Assembly: GCF_902506105.1 (NCBI RefSeq)
Contig: NZ_LR733304.1
Coordinates: 1,597,458-1,661,457, forward strand
Direction of reading: 5' to 3'
DNA length: 64,000 nucleotides
From: Aeromicrobium sp. 9AM
GTDB lineage: Bacteria > Actinomycetota > Actinomycetes > Propionibacteriales > Nocardioidaceae
Below, in pieces: positions 33,062-41,429 of this stretch. A program made the position numbers and the translations under genes. The first letter of the stretch is position 1. Each line of letters opens with the position of its first letter. The notes under the pieces were generated by a model. It was not told the DNA's origin. It saw only the letters and a program-made list of their open reading frames with translations, and searched no databases.

Positions 33062-35588
33062 TCGTAGGGACTTTTCTCCGCCTGAAGGCTGGCGTGATCG
33101 TGAGGACGGATCTGAACTTGTAGCCGGCGCTTTCGTCGCAGCACTGAAAAACGGATCTCATGCAGACCTGGTCGAGTACGCCGATATAGCAGCCGAGTTC
33201 GCTGACTACGGCATGCTCGGTGTTGCGACCCAGATGGTTAGGGGGCTGCTCTCGCGCATCGCGATGCAAAAGAACCGTCCGGCGGACGAGGTTCTTGCAC
33301 TCCTGGATTCGAACGCTGTGGTCGACGCTAGCGGACTGATGGACATTCTCGGGGATCCGCAAACTTTGCTAGACGTGCGGATCCTTGGACTGATTGCCCA
33401 TCTTGCGCGTGCCCAGAACCGCAACAACGACGCGCTACGGCACTTCATGGCAGCGGCGGAAGCAGCTGGATCACTTGGGTTTGAGCTGGACGAAGCAATC
33501 AACTACCAAAGCCTGGGCGCGTTGTACTCCGAGATCGGAGACCTAGAAGAGGCCACGAGCTTTTCCGATCGAGCGTTGGATATTTACGCCAGCATGGGGG
33601 ATTGGGGTCGCCTGATTGCAACGCGCCTCAATCAAGTTCAGGTGCTGATCAGCCAGGAGAGGTATGCGGACGCAGAGTTGGTTCTGGACCAGCTACGTGA
33701 GCCTGTTCTGCGTCTTCGGGACGGGCACTACTCGGCGAGCTGGAAGCGTTGCGGGTTGCTCATTGAGATCAAGCAGGGCCAGGTAAATCTTGCGCGTGCG
33801 GAATTGGTCAAGCTTTATCAGAGCCGAATGCGAGCGGGCGATTTACGACTCGCTGAGACCCTCGCACGTGACATCGCGATCCTCACGGAAGATGTGCGAG
33901 ATGAGAAGGCGGCAGTTCCGTGGTGGCGCAAGGCACTGACCCTAAGTCAGCGGCTTGGGGACCATCATGAGCAACAGATAATGGCTCACGCTCTGGCAGT
34001 CGCGCTGCTTCGCGACAACCAATTCGAAGATGCCATCGCGGCGTTCTCTGTTTCACTCGACGCTGATAGCAATGACGTGTACGAAGACGACGCGAATCAG
34101 GCGCTGGCCGATCGCGGCACGGCTCATCTCGCGTTCGCCCTCGATCTCCTGGAACGCGCCAAGCGTCGTACCAAGGACGCGAAGGCCAACGCCGAGGAGG
34201 CATGGACGCATCTCGCCACTGCTGAATCTGAGTTGCTGCGAAGCATCGAGTTCTTTCACGCGACGCGGGACATCGAATGGTCGCTACGGACCGCGACCAA
34301 CTTGCGGGCCGTCTGGATCGCCGCCAATAAGCTTTCGTACGGAGCCCAAGTCATGGGCGGCTGGGCTAGGCAGGTCGAGAGCTGGGACAGTGGATACGCG
34401 GCGTCGCTTTATCGCCTCGCTGCGACTCTCAATGTCGAACCTGGTCAGGATTCCGAGTTGGCGAGCAGTCAGTTGCTGCAGGCTGCTGAGATCGACGCTC
34501 GAGAACAACGTTTGGATGCAAGCGCGGTGCTGGCAGACGCGCACATACTCGCACGTTCGGATCTTTCTCTCCTCGACCGGCTGGCTGCATTCGATCGGGC
34601 GATCGCACTTGCGCGGCAAGACGGGGACATGGCCCTCGTCGGCGATATTCTCAATGACTCCGCTCTCGTCGCCGTCGAAGAGCAGGATTGGGACAAAGCG
34701 AACGACCGCCTCCGTGCCGCTGATGAGGTCGCCGAACAGTCGTCCAATCGCGTGTTGGCCGCAATGGTGAAAGGCAACTTGGGCGAGATCTACTCGCGTC
34801 AATCACAGTTCGAGATCGCGCGACAGTATTTCGCAGAGGCGTCCGCGCTCGCCGAGCAGGTTGGGGACTTGGAATCGGCCGCTGACTCGATGGCGTCCTC
34901 CGCCAACTCGATGCTTTCCCTCGGCAAGTCAGCGGAGTTGGAGCAGGCGGTTCGCGACGCTGAAACGCTCGCGGAGAGATCAAGATCTTCAAGCGCTCGG
35001 GCGAGAGCCCGCAGTTCTCGGGCCAGCCTCCTCTACTCAAAGGGAGAGTTCTCGGAAGCATTTCGAGCTTGGGAGGACGCGTCGAAGCTGGTCGAGCCGA
35101 GCGAACGTCACGAGTACCGGCGTCTCGCGCTGGAAGCGCTGGTGGCCGAGGGCGACTATTCAAAGTTCAATGTCGCTCTGGAACGGTACTTCCGTGCCGC
35201 GCAGGCAGAAGGCACCCAGCTTCTCTTGGCCGGGCAGCTGTGGCACGTGGTCAGTGGATGGCTCAAGAGTGATCGAGTCCAACTTGCAGCCAAGGTACTC
35301 GCGTACTCAGTACTGCTCGCGATTGATGGCTACTCGTCCCTTCCGAATCGCGAAGAGGATGACACAGAGTCGGTGAGAGCGCGTGACCTACTCGGAATCA
35401 CGACCGCGTTGGCTCCTGCTCGCATCTACCTCGAATGGGAAGACGAGCTTGGCCCGCTCAAGGTCGCACGCCTAAATCGACACTTTGAAAAATATGTGCG
35501 GTCGGCTATCGAAGACCCGAAGGATGCAGAAATCGTTATCGATTTGGTTCATACGTTCGGAGATGGGTGGGAAGAAGACGATGACTGA
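33051..35588 (+). CDS. Large TPR-repeat protein
   Basis: The 845-residue protein is almost all alpha-helical with many TPR-like pairs (AINYQSLGALYSEIGDLEEA; VKGNLGEIYSRQSQFEIARQ; GDILNDSALVAVEEQDWDKA). Spacing of about 40 residues suggests a superhelical scaffold of some 15 or more repeats. The ATG at 33051 overlaps the DUF4062 gene stop. No ATPase or nuclease motif is visible. It probably senses or scaffolds for the DUF4062 partner, as in STAND-like proteins split into two chains. Confidence 0.75.
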   Translation: MVDDRRDFSPPEGWRDREDGSELVAGAFVAALKNGSHADLVEYADIAAEFADYGMLGVATQMVRGLLSRIAMQKNRPADEVLALLDSNAVVDASGLMDILGDPQTLLDVRILGLIAHLARAQNRNNDALRHFMAAAEAAGSLGFELDEAINYQSLGALYSEIGDLEEATSFSDRALDIYASMGDWGRLIATRLNQVQVLISQERYADAELVLDQLREPVLRLRDGHYSASWKRCGLLIEIKQGQVNLARAELVKLYQSRMRAGDLRLAETLARDIAILTEDVRDEKAAVPWWRKALTLSQRLGDHHEQQIMAHALAVALLRDNQFEDAIAAFSVSLDADSNDVYEDDANQALADRGTAHLAFALDLLERAKRRTKDAKANAEEAWTHLATAESELLRSIEFFHATRDIEWSLRTATNLRAVWIAANKLSYGAQVMGGWARQVESWDSGYAASLYRLAATLNVEPGQDSELASSQLLQAAEIDAREQRLDASAVLADAHILARSDLSLLDRLAAFDRAIALARQDGDMALVGDILNDSALVAVEEQDWDKANDRLRAADEVAEQSSNRVLAAMVKGNLGEIYSRQSQFEIARQYFAEASALAEQVGDLESAADSMASSANSMLSLGKSAELEQAVRDAETLAERSRSSSARARARSSRASLLYSKGEFSEAFRAWEDASKLVEPSERHEYRRLALEALVAEGDYSKFNVALERYFRAAQAEGTQLLLAGQLWHVVSGWLKSDRVQLAAKVLAYSVLLAIDGYSSLPNREEDDTESVRARDLLGITTALAPARIYLEWEDELGPLKVARLNRHFEKYVRSAIEDPKDAEIVIDLVHTFGDGWEEDDD

Positions 35589-35670
35589 TCTAGCTCGGTC
35601 GTGGCCACCGCTTGATGAACGTCTGAAAGTGTTCTTACGCGCGCAAGGCATCGATCGTGGAACCTCATGA
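35581..35670 (+). CDS. Very small frame after TPR gene
   Basis: This 29-residue frame (MTDLARSWPPLDERLKVFLR onward) overlaps the TPR stop by 8 bases. The next frame (35657) is shifted by +1. The pair could be two coupled peptides or one short protein broken by a frameshift. Confidence 0.35.
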   Translation: MTDLARSWPPLDERLKVFLRAQGIDRGTS

Positions 35671-35785
35671 GTTCGGCGAAATGCTCGATTGGATCGAGGC
35701 TATCGCGCAGGTCGGCGACGAAACGCTGCGAGTCTTCGACCTGAGGAATCCAGCAGTACGGGAGAATATTCGCACCGGCGGATGA
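35657..35785 (+). CDS. Small frame, possibly second half of a broken gene
   Basis: The 42-residue frame starts at a GTG overlapping the previous frame by 14 bases (VEPHEFGEMLDWIEAIAQVG onward). If fused to the previous one it would give about 68 residues with an amphipathic helix. No family is recognised. Confidence 0.35.
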   Translation: MEPHEFGEMLDWIEAIAQVGDETLRVFDLRNPAVRENIRTGG

Positions 35786-35843
35786 CCCGAGAAACCTCTA
35801 CGAGAGCGGCGTTGAGGCCAACTACTGAGGCGACGAGGACTAC

Positions 35844-36611
35844 ATGGCCGACAAGATCGAGGATCTCCTACAGAGACGTACGGATCTCAGCACCTTTTTG
35901 ATTCACCTCACGCGCAAGACCAAGAATTTCGACGCCCGCTCGAACTTGCTTGGGATCCTTCGCGAGCACGCCATCATTGCCCGCACCGAACTTGGGATGG
36001 CGCAGACCTATGCGACCCAGCTAGACGGAACCGCTGCCACTCAACGCGTGGTGTGCTTCACAGAGACGCCACTCGAACATGCGTGGATGATGACTCGCGA
36101 AATCGAGAACCGTCAGAGGTCGTTTGCCCCGTATGGAGTTGTTTTTACCAAGACAACTTGCCGCCGGCGCAGTTGCAATCCCGTGTGGTACCTCGACATA
36201 ACGCCGGGACACGACTGGCTCACGCCACCTATCAACGAGTTGGTCAAGATGGCTGTCGAGAACTCGACAGTCAAAAAAGGGCAGATCGACAACGGTGTGC
36301 TTGCGGCCCAACCTATTTTTCGGCTCACGCCGTTCATTGAGCAGATGGGAAAGCCGCTGGAAGTTCGTAAGGAATTCTGGTGGGAGCGGGAGTGGCGACA
36401 CGCTGGCGATTTCAGCTTCAGCCCCAGATCGGTAGTCGCGGTGCTCGCTCCGAGGAGCGAGCACGGTTCCCTTGAGACCGAGATTGCCGCCCTTGATGAG
36501 CGCTGGAAGAAGCGCAAGGTGCCACTTCTTGATCCTGAGTGGGGGCTCGAGCGCATGATCGCTGCACTTGCTCGGATCGATGAGGACGATGCTGGCCCGT
36601 GGCCTGAGTGA
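35844..36611 (+). CDS. Probable abortive-infection or ADP-ribosyltransferase-like protein (AbiGi/DarT-like)
   Basis: The 255-residue protein opens with TFLIHLTRKTKNFDARSNLLGILREHAIIARTE and then RVVCFTETPLEHA, APYGVVFTKTTCRR and NPVWYLDIT. This His...Leu-Leu...Phe-Thr-Glu arrangement recalls the ART-like folds of DarT and of the protein family annotated as AbiGi in abortive-infection systems. The match is by pattern only. It is the last rightward gene of the group and ends in an acidic tail. Confidence 0.5.
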   Translation: MADKIEDLLQRRTDLSTFLIHLTRKTKNFDARSNLLGILREHAIIARTELGMAQTYATQLDGTAATQRVVCFTETPLEHAWMMTREIENRQRSFAPYGVVFTKTTCRRRSCNPVWYLDITPGHDWLTPPINELVKMAVENSTVKKGQIDNGVLAAQPIFRLTPFIEQMGKPLEVRKEFWWEREWRHAGDFSFSPRSVVAVLAPRSEHGSLETEIAALDERWKKRKVPLLDPEWGLERMIAALARIDEDDAGPWPE

Positions 36612-36657
36612 TGCCAACCACGGGAATGCCGAAGGCCTAGCTGCCACGACGTTGTGG

Positions 36658-37530
36658 CTATAGAGCGAGCAGTAAGCCTGCAACGCCTATGAAGAACGAA
36701 GCTGCTCCCACTGCAATAGTCAGTGCTTTGCGTCCCCGAGGCGTCTCGCCGGGCTCGACTATCTCAAAGCAAGGGATCAAGATTCGGAAGAATGGGTTGA
36801 GAGCGAATGCCGAGATAAACCCGCCGCCAACCAGGCACACCAAAGCGAATGTCAGGACGATTGAGGCGTCGGCACGGTCGTCAGCGGGAGACCCTGCGTA
36901 TCGCCAAAAGAAGAACGCGAGCGTGCACACAGCCCCCACTGCCATGCTGGCTCGGCCCTGACGAAGCCAAGTCCACCAAGGCATCCTTGCTCTCAGTTCG
37001 GCCGACAGAGTGTCGTACATTCCGCCGACCCATTGGCGATCTACTCCGGTCACTTTGAGCGTCACGGGCCATGCCTCGTCCATGCCCGATTTCATCGTCA
37101 GTTCGATCGTAGGGATGCCATGCTCGTCGTCGTACGAGCCAGAGTTTCGGATTCTGACCCTGCGAACGTCGCGCACGTCGACCTCGGCGAGGATTCGATC
37201 GAGCGTTCCCGTCCTTTCGATGTTGCCGCTGCGTGCATCAATGCTGGACGAGACGGATAGCGCATCCAAAAGATGCTCAGCTTCTCGTCGGCGCATCCTG
37301 TCGTCCCCCGGCAGGGACCGAACCGCGTCGTCATAAACCTTGGATAGAGAATCCTGCATGATCGTCACGAGACGGTCGAGATTGTCTCGACGCCCGACCC
37401 ATGCCCTCAGCCGCACTTCGCGGGTGACGCGAACGGATTGGGACGGGGAGTCGCGCGGGTAAGTCGGAAGATCGCCCGCTGCATCCGCAAGTTCTGCACC
37501 TACCACTTCGCGCTCGGGCTGTTCGCTCAT
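36658..37530 (-). CDS. Hypothetical membrane protein of the island
   Basis: This 290-residue protein has a soluble N-terminal part (about 1-185: RRDNLDRLVTIMQDSLSKVY) followed by three hydrophobic segments near 190-208, 222-246 and 270-289. It converges with the AbiGi-like gene. I used the ATG at 37530; a start 42 bases upstream is possible. No family is recognised. A membrane-linked effector role is possible in a defence island. Confidence 0.6.
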   Translation of the reverse strand: MSEQPEREVVGAELADAAGDLPTYPRDSPSQSVRVTREVRLRAWVGRRDNLDRLVTIMQDSLSKVYDDAVRSLPGDDRMRRREAEHLLDALSVSSSIDARSGNIERTGTLDRILAEVDVRDVRRVRIRNSGSYDDEHGIPTIELTMKSGMDEAWPVTLKVTGVDRQWVGGMYDTLSAELRARMPWWTWLRQGRASMAVGAVCTLAFFFWRYAGSPADDRADASIVLTFALVCLVGGGFISAFALNPFFRILIPCFEIVEPGETPRGRKALTIAVGAASFFIGVAGLLLAL

Positions 37531-37633
37531 CCCCACAGACTGCCACGAGGCACCGACACTTAAGCGCAGCAATCACCGGCGGTAACCCCTTCGGAAACAA
37601 CTCTGCTGCCTGGGGTTCCTTTGTCTCATTCGG

Positions 37634-38047
37634 TCAGCGCATGCCTGCCTCGACAAGCTCTCTCACTGCAGCTGGCGTCTCCTTGCACACGTTCGCGAAG
37701 TAGCAGGCTTCCGAATACCTGCGCCTGAGCGCGCTCCGTTCCCCCACAAATCCGACTTTTAAGTTCGTCAGCGCGAACACAACTCTGTCGCTCGTGAACC
37801 CCTGGAGCGCACGTCCGTCGCGTCGCTCGATCTCACCGATCATCCATCCCGATACGAGGCCGTCGACCACGTCATCCTGAGTGGTGACATTCGGATCATG
37901 ATCGAGGTAGACGCCCACAAGCTCGTTGAGATATGGGCGACAAGCGTCGTGCGCTGCCAGGAATTCAGCCGTCTCATGTTGAGCGACTTGGGACGCGGCT
38001 CCAAAACCCCAAACGACATCAGGCTTCGAGATCTGAACATTTACCAA
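37634..38047 (-). CDS. Hypothetical island protein
   Basis: The 137-residue protein reads from a TTG and is acidic, with a helical first half (ASQVAQHETAEFLAAHDACR) and a basic second half (VGERSALRRRYSEACYFANV). No domain is recognised. It lies next to the empty right end of the island. Confidence 0.45.
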   Translation of the reverse strand: MVNVQISKPDVVWGFGAASQVAQHETAEFLAAHDACRPYLNELVGVYLDHDPNVTTQDDVVDGLVSGWMIGEIERRDGRALQGFTSDRVVFALTNLKVGFVGERSALRRRYSEACYFANVCKETPAAVRELVEAGMR

Positions 38048-38678
38048 CGTGATCTCGTGCCAAAATGTTCAGGCGCAGGGCGGTATAACCGCGGGGTACC
38101 TTGGCCTCCGCGCGACCCGTCGGGCGACCGAACCTGGATCGTAGGTTCATGCGCGCAGCCTAGACCGAAGTCGCGACAGTGATGCGGTTTCTGGTGGAGG
38201 GGGCGTAACCCCACCAGAGACAATCCACTCATCTGGGGTTCCTAGCAGCTCAAAAGTTGCCACTATCGAGAAGGCGCCCGAAATAGCAAGAGCCCCCACA
38301 TCCTGAGGATGGGAGGGCGGTTGCGGTCGTGCGTTGGTGCAGTGTTGCTATCGGTTGGGCATGGCCGAAATGAACACCGCTTCCACTGAAGTGGCTGCTC
38401 CGTTTGCGTGGCCGCTGTTGCCCATCAGGTTCTTCGTCCCTGTGGTCCTGACTGACTCAAGACGTCCGAGTCCTGCGTGAGACTTGCCGACCAACTCCTG
38501 CAGGGCACAGCGATCCGTCGATGACTGCCAGCGTTTACCTTGCACGCGACTTCGACGGCGACAAATCCTCGTTGGCCGCACTACTCTGAATGCCGCTCCC
38601 GTTTACAGGCAACTTAACCGGTAACAGAAGCGCCTCTGACCTGCGAAGACTTACGTCAATGCTGGTCAGAGGCGTGTA
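38048..38678. other. Gene-poor right end of the island, with hairpins
   Basis: No convincing gene. Hairpins: TCTGGTGG (38190-38197) with CCACCAGA (38211-38218); GCCCCCACATCC (38292-38303) with GGATGGGAGGGC (38307-38318, two mismatches, 3-base loop). The candidate arm site lies at 38601-38625. A 77-codon leftward frame (38348-38581) has no family resemblance. This is where the integrase would be expected. Confidence 0.5.
38631..38674. repeat. Perfect inverted repeat beside tRNA-Asn
   Basis: CGCCTCTGACC (38631-38641) and GGTCAGAGGCG (38664-38674) form a perfect 11-bp stem with a 22-base loop. It lies 7 bases beyond the tRNA 3' end and may serve as the island-supplied terminator for tRNA-Asn. 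Confidence 0.6.
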
Positions 38679-38719
38679 CTGCTCCCCCACTTGGACTCGA
38701 ACCAAGAACCCTCCGATTA
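38679..38719. repeat. Island attachment site, right copy (within intact tRNA-Asn)
   Basis: A 41-bp exact match to 30348-30388. It reaches from just past the tRNA 3' end to the anticodon loop. The island therefore supplies the 3' half that keeps tRNA-Asn intact, the standard outcome for tyrosine-integrase elements in tRNA genes. Its last three bases on the plus strand (TTA) are also the stop codon of the sigma-factor gene. Confidence 0.93.
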
Positions 38720-38754
38720 ACAGTCGAATGCTCTGCCAATTGAGCTATGGGGGA
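38682..38754 (-). tRNA. tRNA-Asn (GUU)
   Basis: Read leftward from 38754: acceptor TCCCCCA/TGGGGGA, D-arm GCTC/GAGC, anticodon stem TTCGA/TCGGA with loop CTGTTAA (anticodon GTT), T-arm CTTGG-TTCGAGT-CCAAG and discriminator G. CCA is not encoded. All arms pair. It is the integration target of the 8.3-kb island and overlaps the end of the sigma-factor gene. Confidence 0.95.
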
Positions 38755-39337
38755 TCGGCTCCTCTTGCGAAGGAGCACGGTCAACTACTTTAGCAAGCCG
38801 CCGACGGAGTTGTCGCATCGCCTTGCCCTCGATCGTGCGGACCTGGGCGACCGTCAGGCCGAGGCGTTCGCCGACCACGCGACGAGGCATCGGGACGGCC
38901 AGCGGATCGCCCAGACCGAAGCGCAGGCGCAGCACCTCGGCGAGCTCGTCGGACATGCCGTCGAGCAGATCGGGATCAGCGGATTCGGCCTGCGGTGCCG
39001 GCCGGTCCTCGTCGCCGAGCGGCTGCTCCGGGCGGTGCTCGACGGACATCGCGGCGCCGATCCAGTGCCAGGCGTACGTCGCGAGGCGGGCGCCACGGTC
39101 GGGGTCGAAGCGGTCGATCGCCCGGATCAGCCCGACGGCGCCCGACTGCACGGCATCACGCAGCTCCTCCCCGTTGAGCCCCCTCAACCGCGCCCGCATC
39201 ACGACGGCACGCATCCCGGCGGTGATCAGGGCTTCGCGCGCGTCCCGGTCGCCACGTCGCGCGAGGCGGGCGAGGGTGAGCTCCTCGGCCGCGTCCATCG
39301 GCGGCAGGGAGAGCAGCTCCCGTACGAATCTGTCCAT
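38717..39337 (-). CDS. Sigma-70 family RNA polymerase sigma factor
   Basis: The 206-residue protein has sigma region 2 at about residues 18-90 (AEELTLARLARRGDRDAREA; GAVGLIRAIDRFDPDRGARL; LATYAWHWIGAAM). Region 4 lies at about 130-185 (LAEVLRLRFGLGD; VVGERLGLTVAQVRTIEGKA). It lacks region 1.1 and much of region 3. The last codons (HSSIGRAFDC) and the stop TAA lie inside tRNA-Asn, the stop being in the anticodon loop. The two are probably co-transcribed. Confidence 0.8.
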   Translation of the reverse strand: MDRFVRELLSLPPMDAAEELTLARLARRGDRDAREALITAGMRAVVMRARLRGLNGEELRDAVQSGAVGLIRAIDRFDPDRGARLATYAWHWIGAAMSVEHRPEQPLGDEDRPAPQAESADPDLLDGMSDELAEVLRLRFGLGDPLAVPMPRRVVGERLGLTVAQVRTIEGKAMRQLRRRLAKVVDRAPSQEEPIPHSSIGRAFDC

Positions 39338-39413
39338 GCCCCCAGACTCGGTCGAGACGCGGGCCTGGTGCCCGGCTCGCCTGGTGTCCTGTGGACTGCG
39401 GAGAGTACGCGGG

Positions 39414-41297
39414 TCAGCTGGGGACGTCGCCGCCGAGCGAACGGTCCCGCAGGGTGCGGAACTGCTGCTCGAGGGCGATCAGCTCGCCGAACATCCGGTT
39501 GTAGGACTCGGCCTGCTCGATCGGGTTGGTGCGCTGCAGCTTGGACTTGACCTCGGTGATGCGCCGCCCGCACGTCAGCATCTGCAGCCGCAGGATCACC
39601 GACGCGACGACCGCGGCGGTGTTGCTCTCGCGGGCGCGCATGGGCTCGACGGCCGCGACCGAGAGCACGCGCTTGGCGTCGTCGTCGTGCACAGACTCGG
39701 CGAGCCGGGGAAGCCAGTTGGTGTCGGGACCGGTCGGCCAGGTCATGCCCTGGATGTGCTTCCAGAGGTACTTGGACACGAAGTGCGTGAAGTCGTTGTC
39801 GTCGAGCTCGTCGGCGTGCTCGCGGGCGAGATGCGGGTACTGCACGATCGCCTTGAGCGCCTCGCGCTCGTCGGCGAACTGGGGTGCGCCGAAGCTGACG
39901 ACCTGGCTCGGCGGCTGGGCGACCGGCGCCTCGGCGGTCGCCTGCGTGGCGGCCGCGGGCTTCGTCGTCGCACGCCTGCGGTGCTCGGCTCGCACCTGCT
40001 CGATGTCGCTGCCGACGCGGCCGGCGATCTCGCGGAGCAGCTCGTCGACCTTGGACTTGTCGCGGATCGCCGACGCCAACGACACCGCCTCGCGTACGGC
40101 GTCGACACGCTGGTCGCCACGATCGAGGTCGTACTTGCTCAGCATGTTGTCGAGCACGAACCGGTAGAGCGGTATGCGCGACGCCACGAGCTCGCGGACG
40201 GCGGCATCGCCCTCGGCGAGGCGCAAGTCGCACGGGTCCATGCCGCGGGCCTCGACCGCGACATAGGTCTGGGCGACGAACTGTTGGTCACCGCTGAACG
40301 TCTTGAGCGCGGCCCGCTGGCCGGCCTCGTCGCCGTCGAACGTGAAGATGACCTCGCCGTGGAATGCCTGGTCGTCGAGCATCAGCCGGCGCATGACGCG
40401 GGCGTGGTCCTCGCCGAAGGCGGTGCCGCACGTCGCGACCGCGGTCGTCACGCCTGCCTCGTGGCAGGCCATGACGTCGGTGTAGCCCTCGACGATGACG
40501 GCCTGGCCCGACGAGGAGATCGAGCGGCGGGCGAGGTCGAGGCCGTAGAGCACCTGGCTCTTCTTGTAGATCGGTGTCTCGGAGGTGTTGAGGTACTTGG
40601 CCTCGACGCGGTCGTCGTCGAACATGCGGCGCGCACCGAAGCCGATGATCTCGCCGGTCATCTCGCGGATGGGCCACAGCAGCCGGCCGCGGAACCGGTC
40701 GTAGAGGCCGCGCGAACCGCTGGCAGCCAGGCCACCGATCGTGAGCTCCTCGTCGGTGAACCCCTTGGACTTGAGGTGGGCGACGAGCGCCTCTCCCCCA
40801 CGCGGCGCGAACCCCATGCCGAACCTCTCGGCGGCGGCCTGGTCGAAGCCGCGGTCCTTGACGAACTGACGGCCGACCTCGGCGTCCTTGGAGCTCTGCA
40901 GCGCGGCGGCGTAGAACTCCCCCGCCTCTCGGTGCGCGGCAAGCAGCCGTGGCCGCTGGTTGGGGTCACGGCGGGGGCCGGTGTGGCCGCCGTCCTCGTA
41001 GCGCAGGGTGATGCCGGCCTTGGCGGCGAGCCGTTCGACGGTCTCGACGAAGCTCAGGCCCTCGATCTCCATGACGAACCGGAACACGTCGCCGCCCGCA
41101 CCGCAGCCGAAGCAGTGATAGGACCCGACCGACGGGCGTACGTTGAACGACGGCGACTTCTCGTCGTGGAACGGGCACAGACCCTTGCGCGAGCCGCCGC
41201 CGGCGTTCTTGAGCGTGACGTACTGCTCGATGACCTCGTCGATGCGGGTGCGCTCACGGACGAGCTGGATGTCCTCGTCCTTGATGCGTCCGGCCAT
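39414..41297 (-). CDS. dnaG: DNA primase
   Basis: The 627-residue protein makes RNA primers at the replication fork. The N-terminal zinc ribbon is GLCPFHDEKSPSFNV...YHCFGCGAGGD (residues about 40-65). The TOPRIM core contains VIVEGYTDVMACHEAG and FTFDGDEAGQRA (about 265-330), and the C-terminal helicase-binding domain follows a Pro/Ala-rich linker (about 450-480). I chose the ATG at 41297 (MAGRIKDEDIQLVRER), which matches the usual DnaG start. Length fits the family. Confidence 0.96.
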   Translation of the reverse strand: MAGRIKDEDIQLVRERTRIDEVIEQYVTLKNAGGGSRKGLCPFHDEKSPSFNVRPSVGSYHCFGCGAGGDVFRFVMEIEGLSFVETVERLAAKAGITLRYEDGGHTGPRRDPNQRPRLLAAHREAGEFYAAALQSSKDAEVGRQFVKDRGFDQAAAERFGMGFAPRGGEALVAHLKSKGFTDEELTIGGLAASGSRGLYDRFRGRLLWPIREMTGEIIGFGARRMFDDDRVEAKYLNTSETPIYKKSQVLYGLDLARRSISSSGQAVIVEGYTDVMACHEAGVTTAVATCGTAFGEDHARVMRRLMLDDQAFHGEVIFTFDGDEAGQRAALKTFSGDQQFVAQTYVAVEARGMDPCDLRLAEGDAAVRELVASRIPLYRFVLDNMLSKYDLDRGDQRVDAVREAVSLASAIRDKSKVDELLREIAGRVGSDIEQVRAEHRRRATTKPAAATQATAEAPVAQPPSQVVSFGAPQFADEREALKAIVQYPHLAREHADELDDNDFTHFVSKYLWKHIQGMTWPTGPDTNWLPRLAESVHDDDAKRVLSVAAVEPMRARESNTAAVVASVILRLQMLTCGRRITEVKSKLQRTNPIEQAESYNRMFGELIALEQQFRTLRDRSLGGDVPS

Positions 41298-41429
41298 GGG
41301 GTGAATGTTAGTCGGCCCCACCCACGGCTTGTCCGGCCGAGGCGAACATCTGTGCATCACCCACCCGGGGGCGTAGTGTGACAGGCGATTCCTGCTGCAG
41401 CGACAGGACTATGCGCATTGGGAGGCGCC

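Larger units (their letters stand above)
30389..38719. mobile_element. 8.3-kb tRNA-Asn genomic island, probable defence island
   Basis: Bounded by the 41-bp repeats at 30348-30388 and 38679-38719. Codons here use noticeably more A/T-ending forms (AAT, GAT, ATT, TTT) than the flanking core genes, a sign of transfer. Content: Mrr-like nuclease, DUF4062-like protein, large TPR protein, two small frames, AbiGi/DarT-like protein, a membrane protein and an unknown protein. No integrase, recombinase or transposase is recognised inside, so it is either non-autonomous or has lost its integrase. Confidence 0.85.

Noticed and set aside
38348..38581. 77-codon leftward frame at the island right end, considered as an integrase remnant
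   Set aside because: No tyrosine-recombinase residues (R...HxxR...Y) or other family pattern could be seen.
38823..41381. 852-codon rightward open frame
   Set aside because: It is the antisense of dnaG, whose zinc ribbon and TOPRIM motifs are clear; high GC creates long antisense frames.
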